Origin: Diplolepis rosae | Lineage: Eukaryota; Arthropoda; Insecta; Hymenoptera; Diplolepididae | Direction of reading: 5' to 3' | DNA: 64,000 nucleotides | Assembly: GCA_030998225.1 (NCBI GenBank) | Contig: JAPYXD010000171.1 | Location: forward strand, 1,612,001 to 1,676,000 | In this document: piece after piece, positions 11,572 through 22,537 of the stretch | Position numbering within the stretch: position 1 is the stretch's first letter | Layout of the letters: each line of letters opens with the position of its first letter | Made by a program: the position numbers and the translations under genes | Notes under the pieces: generated by a model | What the model was told of the DNA's origin: nothing | What the model saw: the letters and a program-made list of their open reading frames with translations, nothing else | Databases searched by the model: none

Positions 11572-13086
11572 TTGGTCAGGGAGAACGGTCTCTCGAGAAA
11601 CCAGTTCGGATTCAGGAAAGGCAGGTCCACTATGGACGCTATCCAAGCTGTGGTTAACATCACCACAAATGCAAGAAAAGGAACTGGTAAGCGTAAGGTA
11701 TTCTGCGCGTTGCTCAGCATTGACATACGCAATGCGTTTAATACCACGAGGTGGAATATCTGCATCGAGGCGGTGATGCGGAAAAGAGGTTCCAGACTAC
11801 CTGTTGCGAATGTTAGATGACTTTCTGAGCCGGAGGTGGGTGATATACGAGGGCGACAAATGGTCTCTCAAAGAAGAGATGACATGTGGCGCCCCTCAAG
11901 CGTCGCAGGTAGGTCCACTCGTTTGGAACGTCATGTACGACGATTTCTTGCACATGAACCTAACTTCTGGAACGAAAATCATCGGCTTCGTGGATGACGC
12001 TCTTGTCGTGTACGCCGCTGGCGACGTCGGAATCCTGGAGTTGAGGATCAATGAAAGTCCGCGGCGGGCAAAGCGTTAGTTGGATAGCAGATGCCTGGAA
12101 ATGGCCCCTGAAAACACCGAGGCTTTGCTGGTCACGGACAGGAGATTCTTCCAATACCCGAAGATTGTTCTCGAGGAACATGAGATTGAGTGGAAAAAAG
12201 CATTAAGTACCTGGGGGTGCAGTTGGATCGAAGGCTTAGCTTCTGTGAACACTTGCAGATTGCGACTGCCAAAGCCATCTAAGCTGGAGTCGTTCTGATC
12301 CGGCTCATGCCCAACATTGATGGTCCCAGGGAAGCTAAGAGAAGGCTGGTGGCGAGCGTGGTAAATTTGAAGCTGCTTTATGCAGCTCCGGTCTGGACAA
12401 GTGTCCTTAAAAACCATGCTATCCAGAAGAAGCTGTTCTCGGCAAAGAGAGGTGTGGTGCTGAGAATAGTCTCCACATACCGAACTGTGTCGAAGAGTGC
12501 TGTGCTGGTCCTGGCGAGCGTCCCGCCAATAGACTTATTGGCATAGGAAAGGAAGGAGAAATTTCAGCTCCGCAAGGAACTCACCTACTTAACCAACTTG
12601 AGGGAAATCGCTCGTGCAAAGGAGGCCATCCGCGAGGATGGAAGACGCAGACTCTTCGAGAAATGGCAGACGAGATGGCATAGTGACAAATCCGGGAGAT
12701 GGACACACCGCCTAATCCCGGAGCACGCCACCTGGCTGGATAGAAAGCACGGCCAAGTCGGCTCTAATCTGGCGCAAGCGCTTCCGGGCCATGGTTGCTT
12801 TAATGCGTACCTGAAGCGCTGCAAGAAAAGAGACGATGAATTGTGTCGCTACTGCGGATCCCTTGCGGACAATTCAGAGCACGCACTCTTTGTCTGAGCC
12901 AGGTGAGGCGTGGCAATGGAGGCGGTCGGTTGGGCAGTGAGCGCTCAACTCACTCTTGACACGATGGTCTCTCTCATGCTCCAATCTCAACTGACATGGA
13001 TGCTTATCGAGTCATTCGTCACTTTGGTGATGAAGACGAGGGAGCTCGATGGGCGTGCAGAGCGCGGCAACAACGAGGGCCAGTAG
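11572..13086 (+). pseudogene. R1-clade non-LTR retrotransposon, RT and C-terminus (5'-truncated, frameshifted)
   Basis: RT motifs in order: NQFGFRKGRSTMDAI (about 11600), LLSIDIRNAFNTTRWNIC (about 11715), EMTCGAPQASQVGPLVWNVM (about 11875, PQGS-type block), and IIGFVDDALVV (about 11980, catalytic FVDD). The thumb and tail follow, then a C-terminal zinc cluster CRYCGSLADNSEHALF (about 12845). The reading frame shifts at least five times. The tail can be followed to a TAG at 13084-13086. The endonuclease half is absent, the usual 5' truncation. Order and motifs fit R1-clade elements. Confidence 0.85.
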
Positions 13087-13269
13087 AAATCGCATTAGGG
13101 CCTGCATCCGCAGTCCTGCGTGTCGGGTGGACTCGGCTGTACCGCGGGCAGTGCATTGGTTCGTGAGTGGGGGTTTTTGGATTTAACAGGTATGCCTAGA
13201 CGCGTCCTAGGAGAGTCCTGTACAACGTCTTTAAAAGATTTCGCCATTTTTCCTCCTCACCCCAAACAA

Positions 13270-14150
13270 AAAGTATAACTAGTTCAATGTTAGTGCGTTC
13301 AATTTGTTTACTTTAATTATTAATTGAAACATTGAGCATAATAATTAGTTCAGTTTTAGTGCGTTTAATTTGTTTATTTTAATTATTATTTAAAACATTG
13401 AGCATAATAATTAGTTCAGTGTTAGAGTGTTGAATTTGTTTATGTCAATTATTAATTAAAACATTGAGCATAATAATTAGTTCAGTGTTTTATTTGTTTA
13501 TCTCGATTATCAATTAAAACATTGAGCAGAATAACTAGTTCAGTGTTTAATTTGTTTATCTCGATTATCAATTAAAATATTGAGCAGAATAACTAGATCA
13601 ATGTTAGTGCGTTTAATTTGTTTACTTAAATTATTAATTAAAACATTGACCATAATAATTAGTTCAGTGTTAGAGTGTTTAATTTGTTTAATTCAATTAT
13701 TAATCAAACATTAAGCAGATTAATTAGTTCAGTGGTAGTTATAAATATTTGGTTAATTTTGAGGTTTTCAAGTAAAGTTTGAGTAATCACATAGTTAAGT
13801 GTTCGGATATTTAGGTTGTGTATTTAGTAATTTTTAAACAAACATTGAGCATTAGTTCGTTCAGTGTTAGTTTATATATTTGGTTTGATTTCAAGTTCCT
13901 TAATTAAAAATTTAGCAAGTCATACAGTTCAGTGTTAGGACATTTTGGTTGTGTACTCTAGAATTTTTAACAACATTGAGAAAGGGTTTCGTTCAGTGTT
14001 AGTTTATATGTTTGTTTAACCTTAATCCCTCGATTGAGCATTGAGCATAATCAGTACAGTGCTCAGATATAGTAAGATAGGTCTATTTTGCCCTTCGGAT
14101 GAAGCATTGAGCATTAATTTTGTTCAGCGTTGATCATTTCAGATAGATTT
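13270..14150. repeat. Degenerate tandem repeat array (about 60-80 bp unit)
   Basis: Repeated units share ATTGAGCATAATAATTAGTT, CAGTGTTAG-GTTTAATTTG and TTTA-TTAATTAAAACA. About eight clear units occupy 13270-13740, with increasingly diverged ones (ATTGAGCAT...TTCAGTGTTAG) to about 14150. It lies between the R1 fragment and the 3' end of LTR-A, so it may be an expanded 3' UTR/LTR segment. Confidence 0.75.
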
Positions 14151-14331
14151 TTTCAAAACGGTCTTTGACATTGTATCTCAAGTAGTTAGTTAACTCATTT
14201 TTCACGTACAAAACAAGTAGTTAAGCTTGTTGCAAGTTCACTGAAACTGACTTGAATAATCAGTCAAATACTAGAAAATGAATAGAATTCTCTTCACGTT
14301 ATTCAAAACGTTATATCGCGACACAGGAGCG

Positions 14332-15412
14332 TTAGAGTTTTCTCACAGATTTCGATTCGTAATCCGTTTTACATAATATTCTCTTCTCATTGTTAGGTCT
14401 GATTCCCAGGTTATGGAGCGCCACCTTTGACCTAAAAATCATTTTAAAATAGGGCACTAAAGAATTTCCGGACGTAACATATGGTTCCTCATAGTGATCG
14501 TCGAGTTTTGACGTTCGAGGTTCCTTTTGAAGATATACGTATTCACCGATCTCGTAATCTGCTACCTTTGATTTTTGATCGTAATAGTATTTGTACCTAA
14601 GTTTGGCCTGCTCGATATTTTCTCGAGCTGTAGACTGAGCTTCGAAAATCTTGAATAGTAAATTGTTTAATTGTTCGTCGTAGGTAATCGACACTTCTGC
14701 ACTTTCAAATTCGGATGGGATGCGAGCTTCTTCGCCGAAGACTAACCTGTGCGGAGTAAATTGAGTTGAGGAATGCACTGTAGTGTTGTACGAGAACATA
14801 GCGAATTTCAACCATTGGCCCCGATTGTACTTAGTGCAGTAATGTCTCAAGTACTCTACAAAAAAATGATGGCTTCTTTCGAAACCGCCGAGGGATTGAG
14901 AATGGAAAGCTGTAGATTTAATTTGCTTCATTTGGAATATTCGACAGAACACCTTCATGATTGGGCTGAGAAAATTACGACCTTGGTCATTGTGAATAAT
15001 CCTGGGACAAACAAATCGACAAATTATATTTTCTGATATTGCTTCTGCGATTGTGACAGAATCTGTGGTTTTTAAAGGTATGGCATCTGAGTATTTCTTT
15101 AAACAATCTTGAACTGTTGAAATATACTTATTTCTATTTTCATTTACAGGAAGGGGGCCTACGATGTCGATTTGAATCTTGTGGAAGGCTTTTCGAGGTG
15201 TGTCGGTAATTCTCATGGGCTCTTTTTTCTTTTTCCTAAGCAATTTCCACCTTTGACAACTCTCACATGACTTCACAAAGTTTTCGATGTCTTGTTTTGC
15301 TCCCTCCCAGAAAAATCTATTGCGCAAACGAAGATATGTTTTCGAAATTCCCAGATGACCTCCGATGAGTAGAGTTTCGAAATTAACTAACCCTTTGCTT
15401 TCTAGCTTCCTA
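14332..15412 (-). pseudogene. LTR-A integrase (gypsy-type)
   Basis: One open minus-strand frame of over 330 codons covers most of an integrase. It starts with the end of the zinc-binding region (GGHLGISKTYLRLRNRFFWE and CESCQRWK). The DDE core follows: IDIVGPLP, IHNDQGRNF and GGFERSH, with exactly 35 residues between the second Asp and the Glu. A C-terminal segment resembles the usual gypsy tail (YDQKSKVADYEIGEYVYL). Integrase inserts the cDNA into the genome. The domain looks largely intact, but the element lacks its RT core. Confidence 0.9.
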
Positions 15413-16110
15413 CTACTTTCCGTGGTAAATTTACAGTCTTGTGAGATAAATTCTTCTCATTCTTATATCTAATACATGAATTTGGAAGTACTGAGATTGT
15501 TTTAATTTTAAAGGGGATGTGTTGTTTGTCTGTGCTCAATTGGAATCCTCTCCTTTTGAGTTTAGACAGATAACTTATTTCATCAGCGATATTCATTCTT
15601 TAAGCTTTGATACTCACTTCCTCATCCTTGGGAAAGGAGGCAGATACATCTGACGTCACCTTTCCTTCTACGAGGTCCCTATCCCCTGGTCAGCAAGCTA
15701 AACCTTTTTCGCAAATACTTGCACATTTGCCTATAGGTCTTTTCAAGTCGAAACGAGAAATTCAGTTGTTTCTATCGGTAGAACTTGTTGTCCGGTGAGA
15801 GTATTATCGTCATTTAAGTCCGTTATGTCAGGTTCGTTGTCTTCATATATGAGTAAATAACAATTTTCTGTGGCGAGTAAATTATTCGAAAGGTAGTCTT
15901 CGTCTTGTAAGAAGGTTTCGGTACCGAAATCTGGAGCCGATACAGTGCTGTCGAAAGCAGGTACTTGCTCCCGATCTCTGAGATTAAAGATATTGTGAGT
16001 CGTTAGATCAGTAGGTGTTGGTTTTAATGAATTTAATGCTGTTTCGTTTAGAGTTTCCGTCTCGGCATTTCCCAATTTATTATTGTCCGAGTTGTCAACC
16101 GGGTTTTGTA
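15413..16110 (-). pseudogene. LTR-A pol linker between RNase H and integrase
   Basis: Acidic, low-complexity minus-strand coding remnant, best in 15743-16132 (ETETLNETALNSLKPTPTDL, then AFDSTVSAPDFGTETF). It is frame-broken at both ends relative to RNase H and integrase. No enzyme motif is visible; similar acidic linkers occur at the same place in LTR-B and LTR-C. Confidence 0.6.
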
Positions 16111-16629
16111 GATAGAGCATCAGCATTTGCATTTATTTTACCGGGTTTAAAAATTACATCGTAATCATATTCCCTTAGTCGTAATCTCCACCTATTTAAT
16201 TTAGACCCAGGTGTTTTAATATTGTGAAGCCATACAAGAGGTCGGTGGTCGGTAACTAATGTAAATTTGCGACCGTAAAGATATGGTCTAAAATTTTCAG
16301 CTCCGAATAATATGGCTAAGAGTTCTTCTTCGATTGTGGCGTATCGTGTCTCGGCTTCGTAAAAAGGTCCTTGACGCGTAGGCCACAGGAAGATCTTCGC
16401 CAATCTTTCCCTGACTCAAAATAGCCCCAATTGCGTAATCGGACGCATCTGTTGTGACAATAAAAGGTTTTTTGAAGTCGGGATATTGGAGAATAGGGTC
16501 GGTTATGATTAAATCTTGTATTTCCTCAAAAGCTTTCTGCTGGGCTTTGTTCCAACGGAATTTTACACCTAATTTAGTAAGCATGGTTAGGGGTTTTGCC
16601 AGTTTTTCATGAGTCTTTAGAAGTTACAG
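16111..16629 (-). pseudogene. LTR-A RT thumb and RNase H
   Basis: Minus strand: KTHEKLAKPLTMLTKLGVKF (RT thumb/connection), KPFIVTTDASDYAIGAILSQ (RNase H, catalytic Asp), then after a frame break ETRYATIEEELLAILFGAEN, TLVTDHRPLVWL and KPGKINANADALS. This degrades the RNA strand in hybrids. RT palm and fingers should precede it, but the sequence beyond 16630 is unrelated. Confidence 0.85.
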
Positions 16630-16762
16630 CAAGACATGTTCCTGTACATGTTTTGAATTTTTATATTGACCCACAGTAATAAATATATGATAATTGAATC
16701 GGCATGGGGTCAGTTACTTTTTTTCCAGACCTTTTAGGCGGTGGAACTATAAAATTTCAAAG

Positions 16763-16805
16763 TGGCAAACGTTTCGGCCACAGATTTGAGCCCTCTTCAG
16801 TGCCA
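16763..16805 (-). ncRNA. Minimal hammerhead ribozyme candidate (left arm)
   Basis: Minus strand: stem I 5' strand TGGCA, core CTGAAGAG, stem II GGCT/GGCC (one G-U), GAA, stem III ACGT, cleavage residue T, stem I 3' strand TGCCA. Stem I is 5 perfect base pairs. Stem III of two self-complementary base pairs suggests it would act as a dimer, as known for minimal hammerheads. Confidence 0.65.
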
Positions 16806-17229
16806 GATTTTTTAAAGAGTAAAAACATTAAGGTATCGAAACCGCCTTAGAAAATAAATCTTAAAAATTAATGATTATAAAATTAACTTGAATTGCGTGC
16901 AATTTATAAGTTATTTAGTAACCTGAGAGTAATACTAATTTTTGTTTTTGTTTTTTTTAATGTTTTATTTTTTTGTTTTATTACTCTAATTAAGTTAGTA
17001 AATCATGCATAAAAATTTGGTAAAAAACTCATGAAAAGGTAAAGGCCTGGTGTTGGACGACCAAAGGAGAGGTGCAATTTTTCGAACTAAAAAATTATTC
17101 CAGATTACGCTAGTGAGGGAGTCAGGTTGTCAACCAAAAATAACATATAAAAACCGAAAAACCACCAAAACACAAGAACCACAAGAAGACACAAAAACAC
17201 ACAAAAGACACAAAAAAACACAAAAAATT

Positions 17230-17755
17230 CAAAAAACACAAAAGAACACACACTCACTGACAGGGGTAGATTTAATTCAAAGCAACGATAAAGTTAAATT
17301 ATTAAGATTGCTGACTTAAGATACTTAAATCACACACCAAAAATAATGAGTTTTAATCCACAAAAATTCCAAAAAAACGCGAAAAAACACTTTTCACTAA
17401 CAGGGGTACATTTGACATAACACAACAATTAAAATTAATTATTAGGATTGCTTGCCTTAGACACTTAAATCACGCACTACAGGTAACGAATTTAAATCAC
17501 AAAATTAAGTTAAAAACCTATAATTCCCAAAAAAGAACACACACTGACTTACAAGGTTAGATTTGACACAAACCAACGATTAAATTGAATCATTAAGATA
17601 GCTAAATTTAGACACTTAAATCACGCACTAAAAATAATGAGTTTTAATCCACAAAAATTCCAAAAAAAACACGAAAAAACACTTTTCACTAACAGGGGTA
17701 GATTTGACATAACACAAAGTTTTGATCACAAAATTAAGTTAAAAACCTATAATTA
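17230..17755. repeat. Tandem ~148-bp units inside the palindrome
   Basis: CACTTAAATCACGCACTA-type blocks recur near 17322, 17465 and 17615. Each is followed by AATAATGAGTTTTAATCCAC or a related sequence and by ACTAACAGGGGTA. Spacing is about 145-150 bp. Confidence 0.7.
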
Positions 17756-17865
17756 TACTTATAAATTGCACGCAATTCAAGTTAATTTCATAATGATTAA
17801 TTTTTAAGATTTATTTTCTAAGGCGGTTTCGATAATACCTTAATGTTTTTTATTTTTAAAAAATC

Positions 17866-17908
17866 TGGCACTGAAGAGGGCCCACATATATGGCCGAAAC
17901 GTTTGTCA
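17866..17908 (+). ncRNA. Minimal hammerhead ribozyme candidate (right arm)
   Basis: Plus strand: TGGCA (17866-17870), CTGAAGAG (17871-17878), stem II GGCC/GGCC around a CACATATAT-type loop, GAA, ACGT (17899-17902), T17903, then TGTCA (17904-17908). Stem I pairs 5 bp with one G-U. Predicted cut after 17903. Confidence 0.65.
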
Positions 17909-17932
17909 CTTTGAGATTTTATAGTTCCACCG

Positions 17933-18456
17933 CACAGTGGAGTGAAATAGAAAATCGTGGTTCAAAATCATTTTCTGAGCTGAATTCTTGACCGATTTGA
18001 GATTTTTTTTTTGAAAAATCCAACATTAAATTTTGAAGAGATCGCTGCAGGCCGATTTTTGAATTTGTTGTTGTTACAACTTTTATGCTAATGTAAATAG
18101 CGGAAAACATGTCGATTTTTCGAATTTTATTTTTTATTTCTTCGAGTAAATTTTTCCTATGCCTGTCACACCCCAGCTTCGATGCGTAGGAGTATATAGA
18201 ATGGAATAATTTTGTTGACATGTGAATTCATTTGTTATAAACAAATAGATATAACAATTAGTCAACGGAATGGATTGGTCATTTGTGCAATCCAATTAAG
18301 CATCGGAATCAATCGTTCCCATCTCTAAGATGATATCTCATCATGAAAATTCGTCATCCGTTATTATTTGTTAACTTTAACAACAAATAATATAAACAAA
18401 TGCACCATATGCAATCCATATTGGCGAGTTATAAGGAGAAAAACAAGAAATTGAGT
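17933..18456. other. Unrecognised segment between palindrome and LTR-A protease region
   Basis: A minus-strand frame of about 100 codons at 17919-18221 matches no family I know. Starts with CAGTGGAGTG next to the palindrome, which might be another element end. Nothing further supported. Confidence 0.3.
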
Positions 18457-19260
18457 TTAACGATATTGTTTAACGATTTCTATTTTTTCGTTGGTGATTG
18501 TTATTTTGTGACCAATCACGTTAGTATTTCCTAGTTTGTCTGTTGGTAAATGAAATTGGTGAGGAAACGTAAGTAAATAAGTTTTTTCTTTATCATTTAA
18601 GTGACTTATATGTAGTAATTTAATAATATCGCACAATCTTTGGGCATGAACAGGTGTTTTTTCTGAAGAGGGATCATTCTTATTTGAACTTTGTTTTTCT
18701 AAATTAACGAAATTAAAATACTCCAATTCTACGGGTGGCAAGGTCAGTTCAGTGTCTTCTGAAGTCGAATTTACGGCAAAAACATTAAAGAATCCATTTT
18801 GTGAATTTACCAAAACTTCTAAAAATATTCCGGGTCCCGCATGAATTTTTCTGATGTATCCTGTTTCTAAATTATTATTTTTTACAGGGAATGTTACCAA
18901 AACTTTTTGGCGAGCTGATAATCTAATAGTAGTATTAGTTTCGAAGTGAATACTCATTCCCCCTATTATAAGATCCCCAATTTCGTTTCTTTTAAATCTT
19001 AATGTGGCTTCCTGAGATTTCAAAAACTATTCCTAAAATTCCTTTAGATTGAATATTAAACTTCTCAGGAACCATCTGGAACTTAATTAATGCCCTTTTT
19101 ATTTTAATTTCTACTTCGCCTAAGGTTCTGGTAATGCCCTTTCCTATCCCGATAAGATTAAATATTTTAATTTATATTTATTGAAATATTATCTAGGAGA
19201 ATTCCCTGTTTTATTAGATTTAGATTTGACCCGGTGTCTATAAGGAATTCGGCAGTTTTA
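18457..19260 (-). pseudogene. LTR-A protease and protease-RT linker
   Basis: Retropepsin motif FLIDTGSNLNLIK at about 19244-19205 on the minus strand, with DTGS at 19227-19238. Broken frames follow. Then comes a clean 188-codon stretch (19023-18457) that precedes the RT in these elements: LSARQKVLVTFPVKNN, TGYIRKIHAGPGIFLEV, then HISHLNDKEKTYLLTFPHQF. It ends IEIVKQYR, the usual lead-in to the RT, just where the coding sequence is lost. The same post-protease domain is present in LTR-B but not seen in LTR-C. Confidence 0.8.
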
Positions 19261-19262
19261 AT

Positions 19263-20148
19263 TCAGAAGAAGTTCTCAGTCAAGGTAATAATTTGGTCTT
19301 TATTCACTTCTGATAAGTCGAGGATCCAATGGACCCGGCGTGTTAGGACGTGGAAGGAGTTGGTGCCTGAGGGTTGGAGTGATTGAATTTTTCTTTCACA
19401 CCTTTTCGAGGTGCATTCTGAAAATGTGTCCCCTGTTTTATTTCGAAAGTGCGTTTTGCTAGACAATTTTCTTCATAATGATTGGGACCTCTGCAGAACC
19501 CGCATTTTCCAATTACTTTGTTAAAATTATTCGACCATCGGGGACAATCGCTTTTATAATGGCCAAATTATCCACATCCATGACATTTAATTTGATCTAA
19601 ATTAGGGCAGCGGTTTTTTTTATTTTGGTCTCTAGTACCCTCTACTTCGTGAACTCGGTGATGTTCATTTCTATTTCGTACGTTGTCCCGTATTTCGGAT
19701 TTTTTTGAATTGCGTAAATTATTCAAGCATTCTACTTCTGTTTCGACAGTCAACGCCACATTTATAATAGCTTGAAGACTCTCAGCTCGCCGAATAGTCA
19801 TTCTTGCTTCTCGCTTTCAAAAGGAGAAATTTTATCATCGTCGAATTGAGGGCTATCGATACTTCTGAATTCTGAAGATTCGTTTCGAGAAGAATCTGTT
19901 TCTTCAGTGAATCTGTGGGGAATAAGTTTTCCATTTTCACTTATCGCGTACAGGACTAGAGAGGCATTTGAATAGGCAGTGCTTGCACTTGCGGGGATTT
20001 CAATCAAATTAAGAGTTGGGTCGATATTACCAGAAATGGGTGTCTGATTCTCATTTTGGAGGACTGTGGTGTTTGGGAGGTTGTCATTGGCATATTTAAC
20101 ATTATTTGCAGGCATCTCGCTTGCATCACGGTTGGATTCTCGGTCCAT
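19263..20148 (-). pseudogene. LTR-A gag (fragmented)
   Basis: An ATG at 20148 opens a 116-codon N-terminal piece rich in Asn, Ser and Glu. It stops near 19798, where the next frame carries TIRRAESLQAIINVALTVET, typical of the end of a capsid region. Two CCHC knuckles follow: CHGCG-FGHYKSDC (with an in-frame stop) near 19590-19550 and CGFCRGPNHYEENC near 19500-19460. Most of the capsid domain is missing between the two pieces. Gag would package element RNA. Confidence 0.75.
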
Positions 20149-21303
20149 TTTGCAAATCTTTCCCTTTGGAAGAAAAAGGAAAAGAAGGAAGGAGAAAAGA
20201 AAAATGAAAAAGAAAGTCTTAAACCTTACTAATTTAAAAGAGGTGAGGTTATCCTAAAAGGCGATAATATAAGATATCCTACAGTGATTTCATTCAATCG
20301 CAATTTCCCAATTGATTCTAACGTTTTAGTTATACAACATAGTAATTCTAGATTTCGTTTACAAGGTCGTTTATGTAAGGTTTGAAATATTCGTCGAATT
20401 CTCCGTCTGCATCTTGCGGACTGGAATTTGCATAAAATTTGTTTGAACGATTTCCTGTAGAAATCATTATAAGTCAATGATCTTCGCAGTATTACCTTGT
20501 AACATTTTGATTTTATTCTAATTGATTGTTAAATTTTAAGATTCAAAATCTACAAATCTTCAAAACCCAAGTTCATTCACTCCCTATTCTCATACTTACG
20601 CACTAGTAATTCTTTGTTTGCATATGGCTTGACGGTTACGAAAGGCACCCCACTTTTTTGTTAAGGGTACGAGGGCTCCGCGTCGTATGACAACCCTGAC
20701 TTATGTCGTAAAAACTCACAGGAAATCCACAAAAACCTGAGAGTAGCTTGCAGCTCTTTTTTGTTCAAAATAGATCAAATTACAATTAAACCGGGGTTCA
20801 ACGTTGGATTGCACTTCGCGTACAGCCGCACCGAGCGTTGAATTCGCAGGCTTGCGAACCTTTTCTTTTTCCTGAGAATTACTGTTAAGAATTATCCTTC
20901 CAATTTTATTGATTAATAATTTCCTTAAAAAATTTTCCAATTTTATTTGCAGGTAGGATTGTTCCTCTGAGGTCGAGAAGCAGCTCGCCTGTGATTAATA
21001 GAAGTTTTCGGTTCAAACTGATCTAATGTAGACTTTATAGGTCCTGGGTAGATTTGCGGCTTCACTCCTTTCCAAGACACATCTTTAATTTTTGTAATTA
21101 TAATTATAAATTTATTAAAAGTTCTCACTAATAAATTGAATTTAATCAAATATTAAGTCATATATTTTTTTTATATCAAATAAATTTTCTTCACTTTACA
21201 CCAATCCGAAACTTCGTGCACTTAGATTTCACTTTCACTCACTATTTAATCCTATTCTTTTAAAATTCACTTCCGATTTCCGACCGATAAAATAATTATT
21301 TTA
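20149..21303 (-). other. LTR-A leader
   Basis: Non-coding or undecidable. Lies between gag and the primer-binding-site candidate. Short open frames (for example 20477-20229 minus) have no recognisable motifs. A purine-rich run is near 20170-20215. Confidence 0.4.
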
Positions 21304-21321
21304 ATCCCACCGCTGTCACCA
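21304..21321 (-). promoter_or_regulatory. Candidate primer-binding site of LTR-A
   Basis: Minus strand TGGTGACAGCGGTGGGAT starts about 10 nt inside the LTR boundary (21332). It begins TGG, as required for pairing with the CCA end of a tRNA, and resembles a tRNA-Leu primer site with a few mismatches. The tRNA assignment is tentative. Confidence 0.5.
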
Positions 21322-21331
21322 GATAATCTGT

Positions 21332-21412
21332 GATTGTGGGAACAATTTAATATAGATTTATTACATGATTTTTGCCAGAAACGGAACTTGGGGAGAACGG
21401 ACATCCCTAGTC
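21332..21412 (-). repeat. LTR-A 5' LTR scrap
   Basis: Matches 9415-9517. Adjacent to the primer-site candidate, so this is the 3' end of the 5' LTR. It is cut off within about 80 bp, next to the MITE at 21419. Confidence 0.55.
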
Positions 21413-21418
21413 CTAATG

Positions 21419-21635
21419 TTATTTCCCGGCTGTAAAAAATAGAAAAAACACGATGTCAAATTTTCACGTCTGCTGATGGCAGCTTTAAGTTCACTGTGGC
21501 TAGTGTGTATCTATTGAAATAAAGTTATGTAAATAATAATTTTCAAGACTCTGTTGTCGACTGCATGTTAATTTTTCAAAATTATAATTAAAATTCGACA
21601 TTGTGTTTTTTCTATTTTCTACAGCCGGGAAATAA
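21419..21635. mobile_element. Short MITE (217 bp)
   Basis: Terminal inverted repeats TTATTTCCCGGCTGTA... and ...TACAGCCGGGAAATAA, extending about 45 bp inward with small differences (AATAGAAAAAACAC against GTGTTTTTTCTATT). No coding capacity. Target duplication not resolved. Confidence 0.75.
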
Positions 21636-22537
21636 AATTATCATAGGCACATGAACAAACAGGTCTTGTCCACCAGACGAGATGAACATTTCTATACGTC
21701 TTTGGGGTCACTGAATCTGGATCCGGGGTTGATTTGACTCGGCGTGGTCGCATTCCATTCATAATTTTAAAAAATAAATTAAAACACTGAAAACTGTTCT
21801 GGACATAAATTGTTTATATTCAAAGCCCGATACATGGAACTTCTTAGTCATTCTTTGAGCATGGCTATCAATCTGCAGCATAAAATCCTACTGCCTTGAC
21901 AGATAATGTGACGATGACAACTGACCCGAAAGGGGATGTATAGAATGATTCGTTCTCAGATTTGTTGAAGTAACCAAGCCAGCGAAGGCGCGCTGCCTTA
22001 CAGGTGAGCGTGAGGGTGTGGGGACAAAGCCGTAGTGTGTTTGACAACGAGTTGACATAGTCCTCGTCAAAGTCGGGAAGCTCTTATACTTAGGCTTACG
22101 GAGGTATAATTTCGAGTTTCTCTTTCTAAACATACTTGCAACAGAGAAACTGATGCTTATTGCTACATATGTAGCAAATACCAACCCCTGACAGATCAAA
22201 GAATAATTTCTGCGAAAATTGAACAAATTTAGCAGGAATGTTTTGGTCTTAAAATAACGTACAAAAAATGGATGCCACACAAAAAATGTGCAGCTTGTTC
22301 TAAGATATTACAGCGTTGGAATTCGAGCAGACATTCTAAGGACATGAAATATAACAAACCTACGCTGCGGAGAGAGCCATTGCATCAAAAGAATTGTTTC
22401 TTTTGTATGAATAACGTCACAGGTTTCAACAGAAAAAATAAGCAAAGCTTTGTCCATACTCCATGTTTCCGATTCCCTTGAAATTTTAAGGATTGATAAA
22501 CTAACATAAATAATGAAGAAACCCAAAATTTGAGATT
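21636..22537. other. Unrecognised DNA
   Basis: No family recognised. 21650-22060 has moderate G+C; ORFs there lack motifs. Confidence 0.4.

Larger units (their letters stand above)
16737..17932. mobile_element. Palindromic element with a hammerhead motif in each arm
   Basis: Arms of about 176 bp, 16737-16912 and 17757-17932, are inverted copies. Each contains a complete hammerhead-type motif about 25-45 bp from the outer end. The interior (16930-17755) has A/T runs and about four diverged ~148-bp tandem units. No ORF is recognised. The motif type (CTGAAGA, GGCC stem, GAAACGT) is the one associated with PLE terminal regions, so this could be a PLE-derived non-autonomous element. It lies in the gap where LTR-A has lost its RT. 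Confidence 0.65.

Noticed and set aside
17050..17319. 89-codon ORF with Lys/Thr/Gln repeats
   Set aside because: Product of ACACAAAA-type simple repeats inside the hammerhead palindrome, not a protein family.
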